This document shows, in pieces, positions 21,240 through 23,775 of a DNA stretch of 23,775 nt. The stretch spans positions 1 to 23,775 of the forward strand of contig DKFS01000099.1 of assembly GCA_002452855.1 (NCBI GenBank), read 5' to 3'. Made by a program: the position numbers and the translations under genes. Within the stretch, counting starts at the first letter, position 1; every line of letters starts with the position of its first letter. Source of the stretch: Sulfurospirillum sp. UBA6790 (GTDB lineage: Bacteria; Campylobacterota; Campylobacteria; Campylobacterales; Sulfurospirillaceae). Under the pieces are notes generated by a model. That model had not been told where the DNA came from. It worked only from the letters and a program-made list of their open reading frames with translations, and searched no databases.

Positions 21240-22736
21240 TCAACGTTGTTTATTATGGTTTTTTCTTTTATCAACGTTATTCGTAATACTGTTATACTCA
21301 TCTGCAATCTTTTGTACGCTTGCATCGTTCATGTGGTAGAGTACACTACGTGCTTGATCGTCTTTAAAGCTATACACGCCCTTAGTACATGTAAGCAAGC
21401 CTTTTTCTTCTAACGCTTCAAAATCTGCTTTAGCATTATCGATAATTTGTATTGTTTCAGGAGTATCTGCTTGGATCCTTGTAAAATCAATTTTTCCATC
21501 TAAAACAAGGCGTAATCTACTTGATGAGGCACTTCCATCAGGAGCATTATCAAGAGCTTTTTGTATCTCTTTTTTATATTCATATATCGGTGAATCACTC
21601 TGTATTTCATTGACCGTTTGGTTCATGGTTCTTCGTAGCTCATCATTTTCAGTTTTAAGCATAGTTACTTGCTTTCTAAGTTCTTTGATTTGTGTCCATG
21701 CACTTTTTAAAGTTGATATGAGCTTTTTTAAAAAACTTGGCACTGTCATATCTTCTTCGATTTTAATTTTCAACTCTTTTTCTGCATACTCTTTGTAATC
21801 ATCCATATTGGGCGTAGAATCAATTATTGCATCTTTTTTGACTATCTCTTCACACAAAGCCTCGTTTTTTGATTTTAAAGTCTCTATGAGCTGTTTTTGG
21901 GCATTGATTTGTTGATGCAAACTCTCGATTGTCAAATCTTTGTTTTTTAGTTGCTCTTTTAACTCTCTATTCAATTGCTCTAATAGAGCATAGTCTTTAC
22001 GTTCTGCACCGTTCGCTTTGAATTCTTCTCGAAGTTTTGTGATCCCTTTTTTTAGATCTTCTTCTTTCGCTTGTACCTGTGAAGATTCTTTTGCTTCGTT
22101 TATAATGGCATCCGTCCTAAAAACTCGATGATGTTGGTTCTTTGGAGCCTTTAATCCTAACTCTTGATAATTGGTGGCTCTTTCAATACTTCCAAAGGAT
22201 GGTTTAGAGGCATCATAGATATCTGTTTGAAGCTGTGCCATATAGCTCTTCTTCCAATTTCGACGAACCATTTCACCGTCATTATTGACATTAGAAAAAA
22301 AGAAATGTACATGTAAATTTTTATGTTCTTCGTCTTTACCTTCATGGTTATGAATTGACCAATAAAGCACTTTTGTATTATTGTCTTTTTCAAACTTTTC
22401 AATAAAGGATAGAGTCATTAGTCTTAATTTGTCTAAATTATCTCGATCTTCTACATCAGATCCAATAACAATTAATCCTTCTTCAATAATGACTGCATCA
22501 TCTCTAATTTGTCTTTGATGTTTTTTAGAATAAAGCTCTTTTGATTCATTGAGCCATTGGTTCCAAACTTCATTCACTTTTGCGTATGAATCAATATTTT
22601 GTGATTGTGCAAGATCAGGATTTTTATCAAGCCAATAAGTAGCCACTTTTAAGCCACAGTCATGTGCTAAATTTGAAGCGCTTGGTGTTTTATAATTTTT
22701 TGTTGAACGAATTAAAACAGAATTTGCATTTGCCAT
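21240..22736 (-). CDS. Relaxase/mobilization protein (HUH type, MOBV/Pre-like)
   Basis: A 498-residue DNA-nicking protein that should cleave oriT and pilot the single strand. The N-terminal 200 residues carry the HUH-type three-histidine metal site, seen in SIHNHEGKDEEHKNLHVHFFFSN (His138, His142, His144). The start MANANSVLIRSTKNYKTPSAS is reminiscent of plasmid-recombination (Pre/MobV) proteins. The nicking tyrosine is not assigned, though Tyr15 is a candidate. Residues about 230-410 are a long coiled coil, and the C-terminus has a small helical domain (LEEKGLLTCTKGVYSFKDD). The ATG at 22736 is chosen over one at 22787 because GGGAAGAG precedes it and the family start fits. It leads the minus-strand operon and is preceded by a dense inverted-repeat region. 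Confidence 0.8.
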   Translation of the reverse strand: MANANSVLIRSTKNYKTPSASNLAHDCGLKVATYWLDKNPDLAQSQNIDSYAKVNEVWNQWLNESKELYSKKHQRQIRDDAVIIEEGLIVIGSDVEDRDNLDKLRLMTLSFIEKFEKDNNTKVLYWSIHNHEGKDEEHKNLHVHFFFSNVNNDGEMVRRNWKKSYMAQLQTDIYDASKPSFGSIERATNYQELGLKAPKNQHHRVFRTDAIINEAKESSQVQAKEEDLKKGITKLREEFKANGAERKDYALLEQLNRELKEQLKNKDLTIESLHQQINAQKQLIETLKSKNEALCEEIVKKDAIIDSTPNMDDYKEYAEKELKIKIEEDMTVPSFLKKLISTLKSAWTQIKELRKQVTMLKTENDELRRTMNQTVNEIQSDSPIYEYKKEIQKALDNAPDGSASSSRLRLVLDGKIDFTRIQADTPETIQIIDNAKADFEALEEKGLLTCTKGVYSFKDDQARSVLYHMNDASVQKIADEYNSITNNVDKRKNHNKQR

Positions 22737-22760
22737 CTTTTGCTCTTCCCTTTTTCGCAG

Positions 22761-22934
22761 ACCCCTTGTGGGTATAGAAAAACTCAAAGGCGGTATAAAA
22801 TACCGCTGATTGAGTAACTCAATCAGCGGTATTATTACATAATACCACTTCTTTCGTCAAGAAATAACCCACAAGGGGTTTTTCTTGAACATACACACAC
22901 CTAATCGAGCCTGAAATTTTAGGTGTGTGTATGT
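22761..22934. other. Candidate origin of transfer (oriT): nested inverted repeats upstream of the relaxase
   Basis: ACCCCTTGTGGGT (22761-22773) and its exact complement (22867-22879) bracket the region. Inside are CGGTAT/ATACCG (22791-22805), a perfect 16-bp stem AATACCGCTGATTGAG/CTCAATCAGCGGTATT with a 3-nt loop (22799-22833), and GGTATTAT/ATAATACC (22828-22846). These three share bases, so the hairpins are mutually exclusive. Outside lies a further perfect 16-bp pair, ACATACACACACCTAA (22889-22904) with its complement at 22919-22934. No gene is present. The position just upstream of the relaxase is where oriT usually lies. Confidence 0.7.
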
Positions 22935-22949
22935 GTATTTGGAAAAGAA

Positions 22950-23019
22950 AAAATTTATATTATAATTGTACAAATGCGGGAGATAAATAATAATGCTTGT
23001 TTATAAATATAGAAGTGGT
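22950..23019. other. Probable right junction of the mobile element
   Basis: Recognisable SbcC coding sequence ends at codon boundary 23020. To the left of it the frame continues with an unrelated tail (TTSIFINKHYYLSPAFVQL) into AT-rich DNA. The element boundary should therefore lie between the inverted repeats ending at 22934 and 23020. I found no convincing direct repeat shared with the left flank. Confidence 0.45.
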
Positions 23020-23215
23020 CTCTTTAATCTCCATCTCGTGGCTTATCAAAAATATCTGTCTGTACTGTTCTTTTATGGCATGAAAAGCTTCTAAAATTTG
23101 CATTTTTCGGTTTTCGTCTTGATTTCCGAAGACTTCATCGAAGGCTAAAACTCCCACATTTCTAGCACTGCTTAGTTCGCGCAGTGTTTTAAAGATGGCG
23201 ATACATAGCATAGTA
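22960..23215 (-). pseudogene. sbcC: sbcC remnant: C-terminal end of the SbcC nuclease ATPase
   Basis: The minus-strand frame reads FKTLRELSSARNVGVLAFDEVFGNQDENRKMQILEAFHAIKEQYRQIFLISHEMEIKE. This is the end of an SbcC/Rad50-type ATPase: the Walker B region with D-loop (VLAFDEVFGNQDENR) and the switch histidine (ISHE). About 64 residues remain of a protein normally near 800-1000. The Walker A, coiled coil and signature motif are gone, and the last host codons are replaced by a tail from the element. It cannot be functional. Confidence 0.8.
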
Positions 23216-23449
23216 TTGCGTATTACTTATAAGGAAGATGGTTTTGGGAAAAGTAAAATTAGAAGGAGATGGATGATGAACAAGATTGCCTATGTGAATG
23301 ACATAATGAGGCTTTTCTAAAAGAATGGCATCAATAACCTGCCTAAATGTATCATAAAAATCAGCCTCTCGCTGATTAATACCAATCTCACTAACAGCGT
23401 CTAAATCGTTAAAGCCTAAATGCGTGTCCGAAAAATGAATCAGTTTCAC
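23216..23449 (-). pseudogene. sbcD: sbcD remnant: N-terminal part of the SbcD exonuclease
   Basis: From a GTG at 23449 the minus strand encodes KLIHFSDTHLGFNDLDAVSEIGINQREADFYDTFRQVIDAI...PHYVIHIGNLVHHPSPSN. This is the first 70 or so residues of the SbcD calcineurin-like nuclease, with metal ligands Asp and His (SDTHLG). The next metal motif, normally GDLFH, is degraded to GNLVH, and the frame then dissolves (FTFPKTIFL) before the sbcC remnant begins. A TATAAT box for the gene survives at 23481-23476. Confidence 0.8.
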
Positions 23450-23475
23450 GGTGCTTCTTTGTATTATTTCCTTTG

Positions 23476-23481
23476 ATTATA
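23476..23481 (-). promoter_or_regulatory. Surviving -10 box of the sbcD remnant
   Basis: On the minus strand TATAAT (23481-23476), preceded by TTGGC, lies 27 bases before the GTG start of the sbcD remnant. Confidence 0.4.
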
Positions 23482-23530
23482 GCCAATATTAATACACGTT
23501 AAGAAAAATTTATGATAAAAAAGGAAAGAT

Positions 23531-23647
23531 ATGGGAAGTTTAGAAGAAAAAGAAACGCTCGAATTGCCCGGTTTGAGCGTTCAGTATGAAAAATTGGTCG
23601 ATTATTCACAAATAGGAGGTAACTGTCTTGGTAATGAAACCTATTAA
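23531..23647 (+). CDS. Short ORF, probably a truncated gene
   Basis: A 38-codon frame (MGSLEEKETLELPGLSVQYEKL...GNETY) has a good ribosome site, AAGGAAAG, directly before the ATG, and typical host codon use. It ends abruptly in AT-rich DNA. It starts divergently from the sbcD remnant. I cannot name the parent gene; the strong start with an early stop suggests the first part of a longer gene that was lost. Downstream, 23648-23775 is AT-rich non-coding sequence with a TATAAT box near 23755 that may serve a gene beyond the window. Confidence 0.4.
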   Translation: MGSLEEKETLELPGLSVQYEKLVDYSQIGGNCLGNETY

Positions 23648-23775
23648 ATTTAAGGTTTTAAATGCTTTATGATATTTTCTATGTTAAATTGTAAATATTC
23701 TACTTAAATGTTGTTTTTTAGTAATATTCGTTTTAAAAAAATGAAAGTATAGATATAATGGCCTGAAAAATCAAG

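Noticed and set aside
22761..22934. CRISPR-like array
   Set aside because: The repeats are inverted and unequal, without regular spacers, and no cas genes are nearby.
11604..22945. TATTTGGAAA shared by the two edges of the element as an attachment core
   Set aside because: Ten AT-rich bases are likely to recur by chance, and the flanking bases do not match. It also overlaps the integrase promoter.

Overview
The window looks like the chromosome of a low-GC Gram-negative bacterium, most likely a Campylobacterota member of the Sulfurospirillum type. This is inference from gene content (tartrate genes, a cysteine-rich Hcp-like Sel1 protein, outer-membrane lipocalin, lipoproteins with clear lipoboxes), compact operons with ATGA overlaps, and TATAAT-type -10 boxes often without a clear -35. 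No rRNA, tRNA or CRISPR was seen.

Region 1 (1-6060) is a C4-dicarboxylate/hydroxy-acid island. After the first codons of a Bcr/CflA-type exporter (minus strand) come a TtdT-like tartrate/succinate antiporter and TtdA-TtdB, the two subunits of an iron-sulfur L-tartrate dehydratase. A convergent FCD-type GntR regulator follows, then a divergent pair encoding a LeuC/LeuD-like (aconitase superfamily) hydro-lyase. Transporter, two dehydratases and regulator plausibly form one uptake-and-dehydration system for tartrate and a related acid. The second substrate is unknown.

Region 2 (6060-11330) is a mixed housekeeping/envelope stretch: an unidentified lipoprotein, a Sel1-repeat protein, a PhyH-like dioxygenase, an LrgA/LrgB pair, a TetR regulator with a perfect 34-bp palindromic operator, an SRPBCC protein and a Blc-like lipocalin.

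Region 3 (about 11330-23020) is an integrative mobilizable element. Its left part holds a tyrosine integrase, a small repressor-like protein, a very AT-rich control region, an excisionase-like HTH protein and a DUF4373-type replication-like protein. Its centre holds a plus-strand operon for a 62-aa protein, a 245-aa membrane protein, an 867-aa DotA/VirB6-like membrane protein and a 138-aa protein, followed by two cargo genes. Its right part is a minus-strand operon of relaxase, membrane protein, secreted thermonuclease and small secreted protein. Directly upstream of the relaxase is a dense nest of inverted repeats that is a strong oriT candidate. The element carries relaxase and DNA-processing functions but only one recognisable transfer-channel-like protein, with no ATPases or coupling protein.

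Region 4 (23020-23775) is decayed host DNA: the start of sbcD fused by a large deletion to the end of sbcC, then a 38-codon remnant. The right edge of the element cuts sbcC just before its stop.

The most unusual features are the isolated DotA-like operon, the hairpin-rich leader before it, the multi-hairpin oriT candidate, a strongly over-represented octamer TACATGTA, and two genes whose TATAAT box lies exactly 6 nt before the ATG, suggesting leaderless mRNAs.
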